A stretch of DNA of 63,432 bases from an uncultured Lachnospiraceae bacterium (GCA_910585765.1 CAJUES010000015.1:1-63432); one strand, 5' to 3'; numbered from the stretch's first letter, positions 53,739 through 62,712 are shown. Numbers and translations are program-made. Notes: generated by a model not told the origin, from the letters alone.

Positions 53739-54644
53739 TCAGATAAATAATATGATCAAAAAATACGTGATCGGAGCCGTGAAGATCACACTGTCGAACC
53801 GATCCATAATGCCGCCGTGTCCCGGGATCAGATTCCCGTAATCCTTGATATCATAATTGCGCTTGACCGCCGACGCCGCCAGATCGCCGATCTGCGAGAT
53901 CACGGAACCCACGCCGCCGACCGCCGCCAGCAGCAGCGTCAGCTGTCCCGTCCCCAACACAGCGTCCAGATAGTACCCGAACAGTGCGCCTGCCAGCGCA
54001 GATCCCACGATTCCGCCGACAGAACCCTCGACGGATTTCTTTGGACTGAGCACCGGGGCAAGCTTGTGCCTTCCCGCCATCACGCCCGTCAGATACGCGC
54101 AGGTGTCCGATATCCAGGAGTTGATAAAGATCATCCACACCAGATAGACACCGTGCTCCAGCTCCCTTGTCAAAAACACAAAAGACAGCATCACCGGCGC
54201 GTAAACCAGCGAAAAATAAGCTGCCATGACCTGATGCGCGCTGTACTTCGGAAAGGCAAACACGTAGACAGACATCATCATGATCAGGGAAAGGAACAGG
54301 GATATCATGATACCGATATCCAGCACAGAGTACCCGATCGCAGGAAGAACATCCAAAAATCCGGCATCCGGGTGCGTGACATAGACCGCGATGTAGTAGC
54401 CCGTGACAGCCGCGATCCCCACGATCTCCAGCGCGTTTGGCTGTTTCGGACACTGCCCTTCCGGGGTCTTCTGCCTGACACCGCAAGCCTTCGTCAATTC
54501 CAGATAGCCGACGACCGAAATGACATACAGCACCGCCGCCAGTATGATCCCCCCCGGGAGGATCGCCGCCAGCGCCACGATCACGATCACCACCGCGCTG
54601 ACTGTCCGCTCCTTGCTTATTTTTCCAAGAATATTTGAAGCCAT
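53739..54644 (-). CDS. cdsA: Phosphatidate cytidylyltransferase
   Basis: 301 aa from ATG 54642-54644, two bases after the uppS stop with GGAGG placed 7 bases upstream. CdsA makes CDP-diacylglycerol from phosphatidate and CTP for phospholipid synthesis. About eight transmembrane helices are seen, and the C-terminal family signature is clear: SQIGDLAASAVKRNYDIKDYG followed by LIPGHGGIMDRFDS. Order uppS-cdsA-dxr-rseP-ispG-polC is the standard Firmicute arrangement. Confidence 0.96.
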   Translation of the reverse strand: MASNILGKISKERTVSAVVIVIVALAAILPGGIILAAVLYVISVVGYLELTKACGVRQKTPEGQCPKQPNALEIVGIAAVTGYYIAVYVTHPDAGFLDVLPAIGYSVLDIGIMISLFLSLIMMMSVYVFAFPKYSAHQVMAAYFSLVYAPVMLSFVFLTRELEHGVYLVWMIFINSWISDTCAYLTGVMAGRHKLAPVLSPKKSVEGSVGGIVGSALAGALFGYYLDAVLGTGQLTLLLAAVGGVGSVISQIGDLAASAVKRNYDIKDYGNLIPGHGGIMDRFDSVIFTAPITYFLIILFI

Positions 54645-54646
54645 CC

Positions 54647-55354
54647 TCACTCCTCCTTCACCAGCCCATACCTCCGGTCCCTGTTCTGATATGCCTCCAC
54701 CGCGCGTGCAAGCTCATCTTTGTCAAAGTCAGGCCACGGCACTTGTGTGAAATAAAGCTCCGCGTAAGCAAGCTGCCACAACAAAAAATTCGATATCCGC
54801 TGTTCACCCGACGTCCGGATCAACAGATCAGGATCCGGCAGCCCTGCCGTGTCAAGCTGTGCCGCGATCCTCCCGTCATCGATATCCCCCGGTTTCAGCT
54901 CCCCCGCCGCCGCCTGTTCTGCAAGCCTTGTGATCCCCCTTCTAAGTTCGTCGCGCCCTCCATAGTTGATCGCGATCTGAAAATGAAGTCCTGTATTGTC
55001 CATCGTCGCCCGCTCCAGTTCCTCGATGCTTGCCCTCAGATCCTCCGCCAGAGCAGATTTATCGCCGAGCACCCGCACACACATATTGTTTTTCTGAGCG
55101 CGCTTAATGCTGTTCTTCATATAACTCCGCAACAGGTTCATCAGCGTCGCCACCTCACTGTCCGGTCTGCTCCAGTTTTCTGTCGAGAACGCATATACGG
55201 TGAGATAATTGATCCCCATATTGTACGCGTCCTCGCAAATCTGCTCAACAGCCTTTGCCCCCTGTACATGACCGGCAGTGCGGGGAAGTCCCTTCGCCTT
55301 TGCCCAGCGCCCGTTTCCGTCAAGAATGATCGCCACATGATTTGGTACGTTCAT
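54647..55354 (-). CDS. uppS: Undecaprenyl diphosphate synthase (di-trans,poly-cis)
   Basis: 235 aa from ATG 55352-55354 (AAAGGAG upstream). UppS extends FPP with IPP to C55-PP, the lipid carrier for wall polymers. Seen: AIILDGNGRWAKAKGLPRTA with catalytic Asp, GHVQGAKAV, LTVYAFSTENWSRP, and RTSGEQRISNFLLWQLAYAE. It follows frr by 224 bases, a gap that contains a terminator-like hairpin, so it may partly depend on its own promoter. Confidence 0.96.
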   Translation of the reverse strand: MNVPNHVAIILDGNGRWAKAKGLPRTAGHVQGAKAVEQICEDAYNMGINYLTVYAFSTENWSRPDSEVATLMNLLRSYMKNSIKRAQKNNMCVRVLGDKSALAEDLRASIEELERATMDNTGLHFQIAINYGGRDELRRGITRLAEQAAAGELKPGDIDDGRIAAQLDTAGLPDPDLLIRTSGEQRISNFLLWQLAYAELYFTQVPWPDFDKDELARAVEAYQNRDRRYGLVKEE

Positions 55355-55432
55355 AACACAACTCCTTTCCATCCATACAGCCGGGAAAATCTTCTTTTGC
55401 AGACACTCCTCCTCTGGGTGTCCGTGTGCAAT

Positions 55433-55465
55433 CGAGCAGGGGAACGGCCTTCTCCACTACTCGCC
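55433..55465 (-). repeat. Stem-loop of the GAGYAGGGG family
   Basis: CGAGCAGGGGAAC and CTCCACTACTCG (plus strand) can pair with G-U and two mismatches in the frr-uppS gap. The stem resembles those at 22056 and 25430. It may add to termination or processing; no T-run follows. Confidence 0.35.
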
Positions 55466-55523
55466 GCGCCCCCGTGCGCCGCCTCGCGGCTCAGGAACTG
55501 TTCCTCTACACGGGGTTGCGCAT

Positions 55524-55561
55524 AAAAGAGGGGGCACTACATCCCTTGTGCACGCCCCCCC
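55524..55561 (-). terminator. Terminator-like hairpin after frr
   Basis: On the minus strand GGGGGC-GTG-CAC, a 10-base loop and GTGCCCCC followed by TCTTTT. The stem has a 3-base bulge. It lies 18 bases past the frr stop, within the otherwise conserved frr-uppS pair. Confidence 0.6.
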
Positions 55562-55578
55562 GCCTTTCATCTATGATA

Positions 55579-56130
55579 TTATACCGTCAGGATTTCCTTA
55601 GACTTTTCATCGATAGCCCTATCCACATCTTTGATGTATTTGTCTGTCAGCTTCTGCACTGCATCCTCCAGATCCTTGATCTCATCCTCCGACACTTCCG
55701 TCTTGGCGAGCTTCTTGAACGCATCGTTCGCATCGCGTCTGATATTGCGCACTGCCACCTTGCAGTCCTCGCCCTTCTTCTTGACATCTTTCACAAGCTC
55801 TTTTCTGCGCTCCTCTGTGAGTTCGGGAAATACGAGGCGGATCACCGCGCCGTCATTGTTGGGTGTAATGCCGATATCCGATGCCATGATCGCCTTCTCG
55901 ATCGCCTTGATCAGACTCTTCTCCCACGGTGCGATCTGGATCATCCGCGCCTCTGGAACCGTGATATTGCCAACCTGCTGGATCGGTGTCGGTGTTCCAT
56001 AGTAATCAACCTTTATCTTATCAAGCACATGCGGATTTGCACGGCCTGCGCGTACTGTCTGATACTCTGATAAGAGAAAATCAAGTGCTTTCTGCATTTT
56101 GTCATCATATGTTTTTACCCTTGCATCCAT
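55579..56130 (-). CDS. frr: Ribosome recycling factor
   Basis: 183 aa, family length. With EF-G it splits post-termination ribosomes. Seen: the three-helix bundle ends with ALDFLLSEYQTVRAGRANPH near the N-terminus, YYGTPTPIQQVGNI, and PELTEERRKELVKDVKKKGE with AVRNIRRDAND in the second half. It follows pyrH by 61 bases. Confidence 0.97.
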   Translation of the reverse strand: MDARVKTYDDKMQKALDFLLSEYQTVRAGRANPHVLDKIKVDYYGTPTPIQQVGNITVPEARMIQIAPWEKSLIKAIEKAIMASDIGITPNNDGAVIRLVFPELTEERRKELVKDVKKKGEDCKVAVRNIRRDANDAFKKLAKTEVSEDEIKDLEDAVQKLTDKYIKDVDRAIDEKSKEILTV

Positions 56131-56191
56131 TTCCTATGTCCTCCTTGATTTCGTTTCAAAAACTCTGACGCGGCAGTCTGTATCCATCGTT

Positions 56192-56887
56192 TCAGACCGT
56201 GATCACGGTGCCGTTCGAGTTTCCCTTTACTGTGTTGATGATACTGTCCTCCTCGTTCAAGCCAAATATCGTCATCGGCATCTTATTCTCCATACAGAGC
56301 ACCGCCGCTGCAAGATCCATAACGCCAAGCTGCCTGTCAACGACTTCCCTGATCGGGATCGTATCATATTTTTTTGCGTTCTTGTCGATCTTCGGATCGG
56401 CGTCGTACACACCGTCCACCGCCCGCGCAGACAGGATCATGTCCGCCTCGATCTCGATCGCCCGAAGAACCGTTCCCATATCTGTCGAAAAATACGGATG
56501 TCCGATCCCTCCTGCAAAAAATGCCACCTTGCCTGCCGCAAGCGCCGCCACCGCCTTATCCTTGGAAAAAAGCTCGGTAAACGCCGCGCACTGGAACGGA
56601 GTGAATATCTCTGTCCCCATACCGACAAAACGGAAAATCTCAGACACGTAAATACAGTTCATGACCGTTGCAAGCATGCCGATCTGATCCGCTTTTGTCC
56701 GGTCGATCGTCTCGCTCGTCCTGCCCCTCCAGAAATTACCGCCGCCGATCACGATGCCAACCTGCACACCGCTGTCCACGATCTCCTTCACCTGCTTTGC
56801 GACCGCTGTCACCGTCGGCTCATCAAAACCTGTTTTCCTGTCTCCGGCAAGTGCCTCGCCACTCAGCTTCAACAATATCCTTTTCAT
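56192..56887 (-). CDS. pyrH: Uridylate kinase
   Basis: 231 aa. PyrH phosphorylates UMP to UDP, and is a hexamer of the amino acid kinase fold. Seen: RILLKLSGEALAGD, VGIVIGGGNFWRGR, DQIGMLATVMNCIY, FFAGGIGHPYFSTD, and RAVDGVYDADPK. The gene usually follows rpsB and tsf; here a bactofilin-like gene stands 23 bases upstream instead. Confidence 0.97.
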   Translation of the reverse strand: MKRILLKLSGEALAGDRKTGFDEPTVTAVAKQVKEIVDSGVQVGIVIGGGNFWRGRTSETIDRTKADQIGMLATVMNCIYVSEIFRFVGMGTEIFTPFQCAAFTELFSKDKAVAALAAGKVAFFAGGIGHPYFSTDMGTVLRAIEIEADMILSARAVDGVYDADPKIDKNAKKYDTIPIREVVDRQLGVMDLAAAVLCMENKMPMTIFGLNEEDSIINTVKGNSNGTVITV

Positions 56888-56910
56888 ATATGCCGGCTCC
56901 CATCTATTCT

Positions 56911-57921
56911 CTATGATTGTTTCCTGTTTTTCTTCACATCGCTAAAGAATGCCGAAGGACTGACATCCGCATAGCACTGTGAACACATACCCTCGATCAC
57001 CGCGCCGTTGTTGATCTGGACGGACTTCGATTTGATATTTCCCATCACGATCGCCGACGTGTCGAGAATGACAGGACCATGCACATCGATATCACCTTTC
57101 ACGGCACCTGCGATCACCGCGCTCGTGGCAAATATATTGCCGATCACGACGGAACTCTGCCCGATCTTGACATTGCCCTTGCTCTTTACCTCACCGTTGA
57201 TCTGCGCGGACTCCGCGTAGATCTCCGCCGCTGCCGAGTTGCCCGTAATGCTTCCCGTCACATTCAATTTGCCAGAAATATCTATATTGCCTGTGATGTT
57301 TCCGATCAGATCCATATTGCCGCTGCTCGTCACATCACCCGTGATGTTCATCCCGGCCGTGATCACCGCCGTGTCTGTCGAAGCAGCAACACCTGCATCA
57401 AAGTCAGCTCCCGCCTCCGCTGCCGGTGCCGCATCGATATATGCCGCCTCCTGTAAATTCTGTTCCATCTCGTTTAATAACTGTTCCATCTCTGCGTCTG
57501 CCTCACTTATATTATTTTCTTGTAATGCCGGCGTCTCTGCTGCAGCCCCCGCACCCATATCCGCGATCCCTGCCATGTCCGCTGCCGGCTCAAGATCCGC
57601 CGAAAAGCTCCCGCCAGTGTGATCCTCCACGGCTTCTTCCGCATAATCCATCGTCTCCATCGTCTCCATCATGGCTGCCACGTCGACATCTGTCTGCACG
57701 GATTCCTCCTGCAGGCTGCCCACCGACGCGTCTCCCAGCGCGGCAACGCCCTTCTCAAGCATCGCCTCAAGATCTGCAAAATCCGTGTCCGAAGCCTCAC
57801 CAAACAGATCCTCCGAAGCCGTCGCGCCTTCCTCTCCAAGATTCAGCCCTACCGCATCCTCAGTCTCCAGATCATTCACCGTCTGTGATAAATCCTGTTT
57901 CAAGTCCTGAAAAAAACCCAT
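56911..57921 (-). CDS. Bactofilin-domain protein with long acidic N-terminus
   Basis: 336 aa. The first 185 residues are acidic, Ala/Glu/Met-rich and without motif (predicted disordered). Residues about 190-315 form a right-handed beta-helix of the bactofilin type with repeated G-D/N-I/V units: GMNITGDVTSSGNMDLIGNI, TGNIDISGKLNVTGSITGN, GEVKSKGNVKIGQSSVVIGN and GAVKGDIDVHGPVILDTSAI. A CxxC (GMCSQC) and a basic tail close it. Bactofilins assemble into filaments near the membrane without nucleotide and organise wall enzymes or chromosome sites. It is adjacent to pyrH and a polysaccharide deacetylase, so a wall-related scaffold is likely. Confidence 0.85.
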   Translation of the reverse strand: MGFFQDLKQDLSQTVNDLETEDAVGLNLGEEGATASEDLFGEASDTDFADLEAMLEKGVAALGDASVGSLQEESVQTDVDVAAMMETMETMDYAEEAVEDHTGGSFSADLEPAADMAGIADMGAGAAAETPALQENNISEADAEMEQLLNEMEQNLQEAAYIDAAPAAEAGADFDAGVAASTDTAVITAGMNITGDVTSSGNMDLIGNITGNIDISGKLNVTGSITGNSAAAEIYAESAQINGEVKSKGNVKIGQSSVVIGNIFATSAVIAGAVKGDIDVHGPVILDTSAIVMGNIKSKSVQINNGAVIEGMCSQCYADVSPSAFFSDVKKNRKQS

Positions 57922-58057
57922 AGTAAATTATCCTCCAATTTTATTTTGTGTATTTGCAGCTGCCCAGTACGCTCCAAAGCCGCAGCAGCCATGCAAAATC
58001 GACTCCTGGCTATCCGATATCACGATCAGAACCATCGCCCTGCCACACACAGGATGA

Positions 58058-59056
58058 CTACTCATGCAAATGCTGTACCCTCACGGTATCTTCCACGATC
58101 GGCAGTATCACCGTATTGTCAGATTCCAGTATCTTCTCTATGATCGCAGGAAGCGCGTCCACTGTCGAGTCCTTGCCCGGCGCGTCATGAAAGAGAACCA
58201 CCGCATTGTTAAACTGCCCAATACTGTCAAGCACATTCCGCGCGATCTGGTCGGCGCTCTTCCTGTCGCCTGTGGCATCACCGCTCGACACGTTCCAGTC
58301 AAAGTACACCATATCCTCCCTTTTGAGGTAATCGATCAGTTCCCACATATCCACACGGCTGATCGTGTTGCTGCTGCCACCTGGAAAACGAACGATATTG
58401 CAGTCTTCACCCGTAAGCTCATATAGAAAATCGTGCAGCTTTGCCAGATCCGCCCTGTACGCATCCACCGACGCATAAATCTCACTGTATTTGTGGCTGT
58501 ACGAATGCATCGCCAGCGTGTGGCCGTCATCCACGATCCGCCGATACTGTTCCGCATAGCCCTCCTTGCCCACCACAAAGAATGTCGCTTTCACACCATA
58601 CTGATCCAGGATATCCAGTATTCTCTCCGTGTTTGCGCTCGGTCCGTCATCGAAGGTCAAATACACTCTTCTGATCCCGGAACTGTTATCCTCCCTGCCC
58701 TCCAGCTTATGTGTGTCCTCGAGCGCCGCTGCCTCCACAATGTCTGCCGCCTCCGACGCATCTACGATATTCCCGTCAATATCGGCTACCTCCAAAGGCT
58801 CAGACCGCTCTGGAAATTCACTGTCCTGTGCCGGTTGGTCCGCGCTCGCCGCCACACTGTCCTGAAACAGCATCATGCGCTGTTCGAGCATGTTCACCTT
58901 CCTCCCGATATTCACCACCAACACAAGTATTACGGCGCAGTTAACGATCGTCAACAGCGTGAGCACTGGAACCACCATATCAATAAAGCTTCTTTTTTTT
59001 GACGGTTCCGAGAACTCCGCAGCCTTATCTTCTGTTTCCTCATTATGATCTTCCAA
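58058..59056 (-). CDS. Membrane-anchored polysaccharide deacetylase (NodB domain)
   Basis: 332 aa. One transmembrane helix near the N-terminus (VVPVLTLLTIVNCAVILVLV, about 29-48) anchors it; a coiled/acidic linker leads to the NodB domain (about 130-325). Catalytic motifs: LTFDDGP (Asp-Asp), HSYSH (metal His), RFPGGS, DWNVSSGD and VLFHDA. It removes acetyl groups from peptidoglycan or another glycan at the outer membrane face, which can alter lysozyme sensitivity. It lies 136 bases upstream of the bactofilin-like gene in the same direction. Confidence 0.92.
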   Translation of the reverse strand: MEDHNEETEDKAAEFSEPSKKRSFIDMVVPVLTLLTIVNCAVILVLVVNIGRKVNMLEQRMMLFQDSVAASADQPAQDSEFPERSEPLEVADIDGNIVDASEAADIVEAAALEDTHKLEGREDNSSGIRRVYLTFDDGPSANTERILDILDQYGVKATFFVVGKEGYAEQYRRIVDDGHTLAMHSYSHKYSEIYASVDAYRADLAKLHDFLYELTGEDCNIVRFPGGSSNTISRVDMWELIDYLKREDMVYFDWNVSSGDATGDRKSADQIARNVLDSIGQFNNAVVLFHDAPGKDSTVDALPAIIEKILESDNTVILPIVEDTVRVQHLHE

Positions 59057-59167
59057 TTCCGTATTACCCTTTCATACCCTATATAGCCGCTGATTTCATT
59101 ATAGACATACCGATTATAACACACATCCACCATATTAGAAAAGACATTTTCATAAGTTTATCAAAGT

Positions 59168-59755
59168 TTATTCTAATTCTTCGTTGTAATGTGCCCTCTC
59201 TCCTCCGATATATTTCGCCCTTGTCCTGGCACATACGATATGTGCGCCACCGATCACAGGATGTTCTATCCGCACCGGCACCGCCACCGGTTTTAAGTGC
59301 ATGCCGATCAGCGTATCTCCGATATCGATCCCTGCGTGCGCCTGCACACGTTCCACCGCCACCGGATCTTCCATGTACTTCCATGCCGCAGTCGAGAAGG
59401 AACCGCCCGCCTTGGGCTGCGGCACCACGTTCACTTCCTCATATCCAAAGCGCCCTGCATCTGCAGCAGTCATGATCAGTGCCCTGTTGAGGTGCTCACA
59501 GCACTGCGCGGCAACAGCCAGACCGGCATGTCTCAACTCCTCATACATCGCTGTAAACACAGCTTCCCCGAGCGCTGCATTCGAGCAGGAACCGATGTGC
59601 TGTTCCGCGATCTCGCTTGTGGAACAGCCGATCACTACCAGATCTCCCTTCCTAAGCTTTGCCTGCTCAAGAAACTCTGCGATCACTCTCACCGCATCGC
59701 TCCTGACTTTTTCGTATTCCTTTTTTTCATGATTATCCTTTTCATATTGACACAT
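59168..59755 (-). CDS. TIGR01440/UPF0340 family protein (YwlG-like)
   Basis: 195 aa from ATG 59753-59755 (AAGGG upstream). Family features are the N-terminal helix, DLVVIGCSTSEIAEQHIGS, AAQCCEHLNRALIM and the C-terminal VIGGAHIVCARTRAKYIGG. Members have a thiolase/acyltransferase-like alpha/beta fold but no proven reaction. The conserved Cys-Ser-Thr-Ser-Glu and Cys-Cys-Glu-His-Leu-Asn-Arg suggest a catalytic site. It stands alone between the deacetylase and an acyltransferase; no functional link is evident. Confidence 0.85.
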   Translation of the reverse strand: MCQYEKDNHEKKEYEKVRSDAVRVIAEFLEQAKLRKGDLVVIGCSTSEIAEQHIGSCSNAALGEAVFTAMYEELRHAGLAVAAQCCEHLNRALIMTAADAGRFGYEEVNVVPQPKAGGSFSTAAWKYMEDPVAVERVQAHAGIDIGDTLIGMHLKPVAVPVRIEHPVIGGAHIVCARTRAKYIGGERAHYNEELE

Positions 59756-59784
59756 TGTTCTGCCCTTCTTCTCCAATTCCATAT

Positions 59785-59935
59785 TTTTTTACATTTTTGT
59801 TTTACATTTTCTTTTTTGCATCTTCTATTTTATATTTTATATTTTCTATTTCATATTTTCTATTTACAGATTGTTCATTTCATACAGTATTCATTTTATA
59901 CATTTTCCAATTTCCATTTTCCTATTCCCTTATCT
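59785..59935. repeat. T-rich low-complexity tract
   Basis: About 150 bases of T-rich sequence made of irregular units such as TTTTATATTTTCTATTTCATA between the YwlG-like gene and the acyltransferase. Neither strand holds a reading frame of note. It may act in termination of the acyltransferase transcript. Confidence 0.6.
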
Positions 59936-59948
59936 CTGAGTCACACAC

Positions 59949-61028
59949 TCATTGTTTCCCCACAAGCCTCCTCAAAACCGGTATCCTGCCAAGCAGCACC
60001 GTGCCGCACAGCGACAGCAGGATCACTGCGGCTGTCTCGAGCACATTCCACGCATACGACGGGTGGTCGATAAAATCAAGCCGATGTACCAGAAAAATCA
60101 AGAGATACCCTGACAGGATATAAATTCCCATGCTGTCTGCGCCAAGCTTCTGCAGCACCCTGCACCCTGTCCTCATCTTTCCTGTCCCGTTGATCCGGTC
60201 AAAGCACACAACTATATATTGCCACAGGAACACAAAAAATAAACTTCCGGCAAACCCGACAAGCATCCTGTACAGATCGATCCACAGCTGTTCTTTCACG
60301 GACTTCCCGATCAGCTTATAGCCCGTCAGATAGATAAAAGCATCCCTGTCATAGCAGAGGAACAATCCGGAAAATACCAGCCCTGTCCCCGCCACGATCC
60401 ACGCCCTGGACATGTCCTCCAGCTTCCACCCTCTGCGGTGCATGCAGTCGTGCATGTAATATCCAAAGAGAAAATAGGGCAGCATATATTTGTACGCGCC
60501 GAACCCCAATCCGTCGGGTATCACAAAGAGCGCCAGAAAGCCAAGGACATAGATCCCAATGTTATCTCTCAGAAAACGATGCATCACCAGGACAACCAGA
60601 AAGCACCACCACACAGCCCACAAAAACCAGAGATTGTTCAACGCATTATAGAAATATACAAACACCAGTGCCTCCGGCTGCGGTTCACCGTTGAGACTAT
60701 TGATGATCAATATCCTCACATAATCCAGCGCCGTCCACGCAAAGACCGGCGTCAGCAGCGATGCCGCCCTGCGTTTCAGCAGATTTGCCCATCCGCCCCG
60801 CTCACTTGCCCTCTCGATCCCTCTCCAGCTCAAGTACCCGCTGATCATCATAAACAACGGCATATGGAAACTGTATATGAACTGATAAAGCCTGTCATCG
60901 AAATACTGCTGTTCTATGCTGTACGCCGCTCCGCTTCCCTCCTGTATACAGTGCCCAAATACCACAAGAATAACCGCAAACCCTCTCAGCAGATCAGGCA
61001 GAAGCGCTCGCTCACTCTTTTTCTCCAT
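59949..61028 (-). CDS. Membrane acyltransferase family 3 protein
   Basis: 359 aa with about ten transmembrane helices. The family (PF01757) transfers acetyl or other acyl groups to sugars or wall polymers across the membrane. Seen: LLPDLLRGFAVILVVFGHCI with the conserved R-G-x-A and His, FIYSFHMPLFMMISGYL with a second His, NNLWFLWAVWWCFL and C-terminal helices ending in RRLVGKQ. The acceptor cannot be read from sequence. The neighbouring deacetylase suggests surface glycan tailoring. A plausible promoter was not found in the 447-base gap upstream. Confidence 0.88.
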   Translation of the reverse strand: MEKKSERALLPDLLRGFAVILVVFGHCIQEGSGAAYSIEQQYFDDRLYQFIYSFHMPLFMMISGYLSWRGIERASERGGWANLLKRRAASLLTPVFAWTALDYVRILIINSLNGEPQPEALVFVYFYNALNNLWFLWAVWWCFLVVLVMHRFLRDNIGIYVLGFLALFVIPDGLGFGAYKYMLPYFLFGYYMHDCMHRRGWKLEDMSRAWIVAGTGLVFSGLFLCYDRDAFIYLTGYKLIGKSVKEQLWIDLYRMLVGFAGSLFFVFLWQYIVVCFDRINGTGKMRTGCRVLQKLGADSMGIYILSGYLLIFLVHRLDFIDHPSYAWNVLETAAVILLSLCGTVLLGRIPVLRRLVGKQ

Positions 61029-61298
61029 TCAAATTCCTCTTTTTGTTCCGACAGATTCCCGGAATTGATCCCGTTGACAACCATGCTGCCGCATCGCAGA
61101 ACAGCACGCCCCTTTTCCAGAGCGCCCGAAAAATGCTATCGCTCCACACATAAACTTAGCATAAAATGTAAAAATTTTCAATCACTCCAAACCGATATTT
61201 ATAAAATGTCCTAATAAGAGTATCGTCCGGATACCGCTGTCTGCGCCCCGCCTGCCCCTGGCACAATCCTGTTTTTTTTTGCATATACAACAACCTAA

Positions 61299-61327
61299 TT
61301 GACAAATGGACGCAATACCGTTATGAT
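61299..61327 (+). promoter_or_regulatory. Near-consensus sigma-A promoter of dapL
   Basis: TTGACA (61299-61304), 17 bases, TATGAT (61322-61327). The predicted transcript has a leader of about 140 bases with a small TTTCTC/GAGAAA stem and no riboswitch or T-box that I can recognise. Confidence 0.9.
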
Positions 61328-61475
61328 TACAGTAGTGTTCCTAAACAGAACAACTATCCAGGTGGATTTTCTCGCTGAGAAACCCTGCGCCGTGACTGTT
61401 TTTAACACGCTCTAATCCAGATACAGTGATTAGAAATGACGATTACAGAAAAATAACGATTAAGGAGGTTCTGCC
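61328..61475 (+). other. dapL leader; also gap 61029-61298
   Basis: 61029-61298 holds no gene; it includes AT-rich sequence and GC-rich CCGCCTGCCCCTGG. The leader contains CCAGGTGGATTTTCTCGCTG and TTTTTAACACGCTCTA, which resembles the end of the palindromic element at 14439. AAGGAGG precedes the dapL ATG. Confidence 0.4.
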
Positions 61476-62672
61476 ATGCCAAAATTAAATGAAAACTATT
61501 TGAATCTCAAAGAAAGCTACCTTTTTTCAGAGATTGCCCACCGCGTCAATGCCTACGTCGCGGCGAATCCCGACAGGAAAGTGATCCGCCTCGGTATCGG
61601 CGACGTGACGCTCCCCTTTGGCTCCGAGATCATCACAAAGCTTCATGAGGGTGTCGACGCGCTCGCAAGCGCCGACACATTCAAAGGCTACGGTCCCGAG
61701 CAGGGATATGAATTCCTGCGCAGTGCGATCGTCGATTATTACAGCCAAAACAATATATCGATCGACGCTGATGAAGTATTCGTATCTGACGGTGCCAAAA
61801 GTGATACCGGAAATATCACCGATCTCTTTGACAGGGAGAACGTGACGCTGATTCCCGACCCTGTATACCCTGTATATGTGGACACCAATATCATGAACGG
61901 GCGAAACATCACCTACATCGACGCCAACGAAGAAAATGATTTTCTGCCCATGCCGGACCACAGCATCCACGCTGACATCATTTATATCTGCTCCCCGAAC
62001 AATCCGACAGGTGCCGCATACAACAGGGAACAACTGAAACAGTGGGTGGACTACGCACTCGAAAACAGCGCCGTAATCTTATATGACTCCGCTTATGAGT
62101 GCTTTATAACTGACAGGACGCTGCCCAGAAGTATTTACGCCATTGAGGGCTCCAAAAAATGTGCCGTCGAGTTCTGTTCACTTTCCAAGACAGCTGGCTT
62201 CACAGGAACGCGCTGCGGGTACACGATCGTGCCCAAAGATCTGAAGTTTCCCGCCTCCACCGGCGCAGAGATGTCCCTGAACGCTATGTGGAACCGCCGG
62301 CAGACTACAAAGTTCAATGGCGTGCCCTACATCATACAAAAGGGAGCTGCTGCCGTATTCTCCGCCGCCGGCATGGCACAATGCAGGAAAAATATAGAAT
62401 ATTATCAACAGAATGCGAAAATGATCGCCGATGCCCTTTCCAGAAAAAACATCCGCTACTTTGGAGGCGTCAACTCTCCCTATATATGGTTCAAGTGCCC
62501 TGACGAAATGGACTCCTGGGGTTTCTTTGACTACCTGTTGACCAATGCGCAGGTCGTAGGCACTCCCGGCGCAGGCTTTGGCAGAAACGGCAGGAACTTT
62601 TTCCGTCTCACCTCTTTTGGAAACCGTGATGATACCGTTGAGGCGATGGCGCGAATCGAAAGATTATTCTAA
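61476..62672 (+). CDS. dapL: LL-diaminopimelate aminotransferase
   Basis: 398 aa. DapL converts tetrahydrodipicolinate straight to LL-DAP with glutamate, bypassing the acyl branches of lysine synthesis. PLP fold-type I features: GIGDVTLPF near the N-terminus, SDGAKSDTGNI, NPTGAAYNREQL, the aspartate in YDSAYECFI, and the PLP-binding Lys in SLSKTAGFTGTRCGY. GFGRNGRNFFRLTSFG ends the protein. The product suits the meso-DAP-type MurE in this window. The gene is monocistronic, with a strong promoter and a strong terminator. Confidence 0.96.
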   Translation: MPKLNENYLNLKESYLFSEIAHRVNAYVAANPDRKVIRLGIGDVTLPFGSEIITKLHEGVDALASADTFKGYGPEQGYEFLRSAIVDYYSQNNISIDADEVFVSDGAKSDTGNITDLFDRENVTLIPDPVYPVYVDTNIMNGRNITYIDANEENDFLPMPDHSIHADIIYICSPNNPTGAAYNREQLKQWVDYALENSAVILYDSAYECFITDRTLPRSIYAIEGSKKCAVEFCSLSKTAGFTGTRCGYTIVPKDLKFPASTGAEMSLNAMWNRRQTTKFNGVPYIIQKGAAAVFSAAGMAQCRKNIEYYQQNAKMIADALSRKNIRYFGGVNSPYIWFKCPDEMDSWGFFDYLLTNAQVVGTPGAGFGRNGRNFFRLTSFGNRDDTVEAMARIERLF

Positions 62673-62674
62673 TA

Positions 62675-62712
62675 AAACCCCTCTGACATTCATGTATGTC
62701 AGAGGGGTTTTA
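62675..62712. terminator. Bidirectional terminator of dapL
   Basis: AAAACCCCTCTGACAT and ATGTCAGAGGGGTTTT form a perfect 16-bp stem around a 6-base loop. It also terminates the convergent cold-shock gene. Confidence 0.92.

Noticed and set aside
61360..61400. TPP riboswitch-like GCTGAGAAACCC in the dapL leader
   Set aside because: The second conserved TPP half (CCTGATCTGG and the following core) is missing and dapL is not a thiamine gene.
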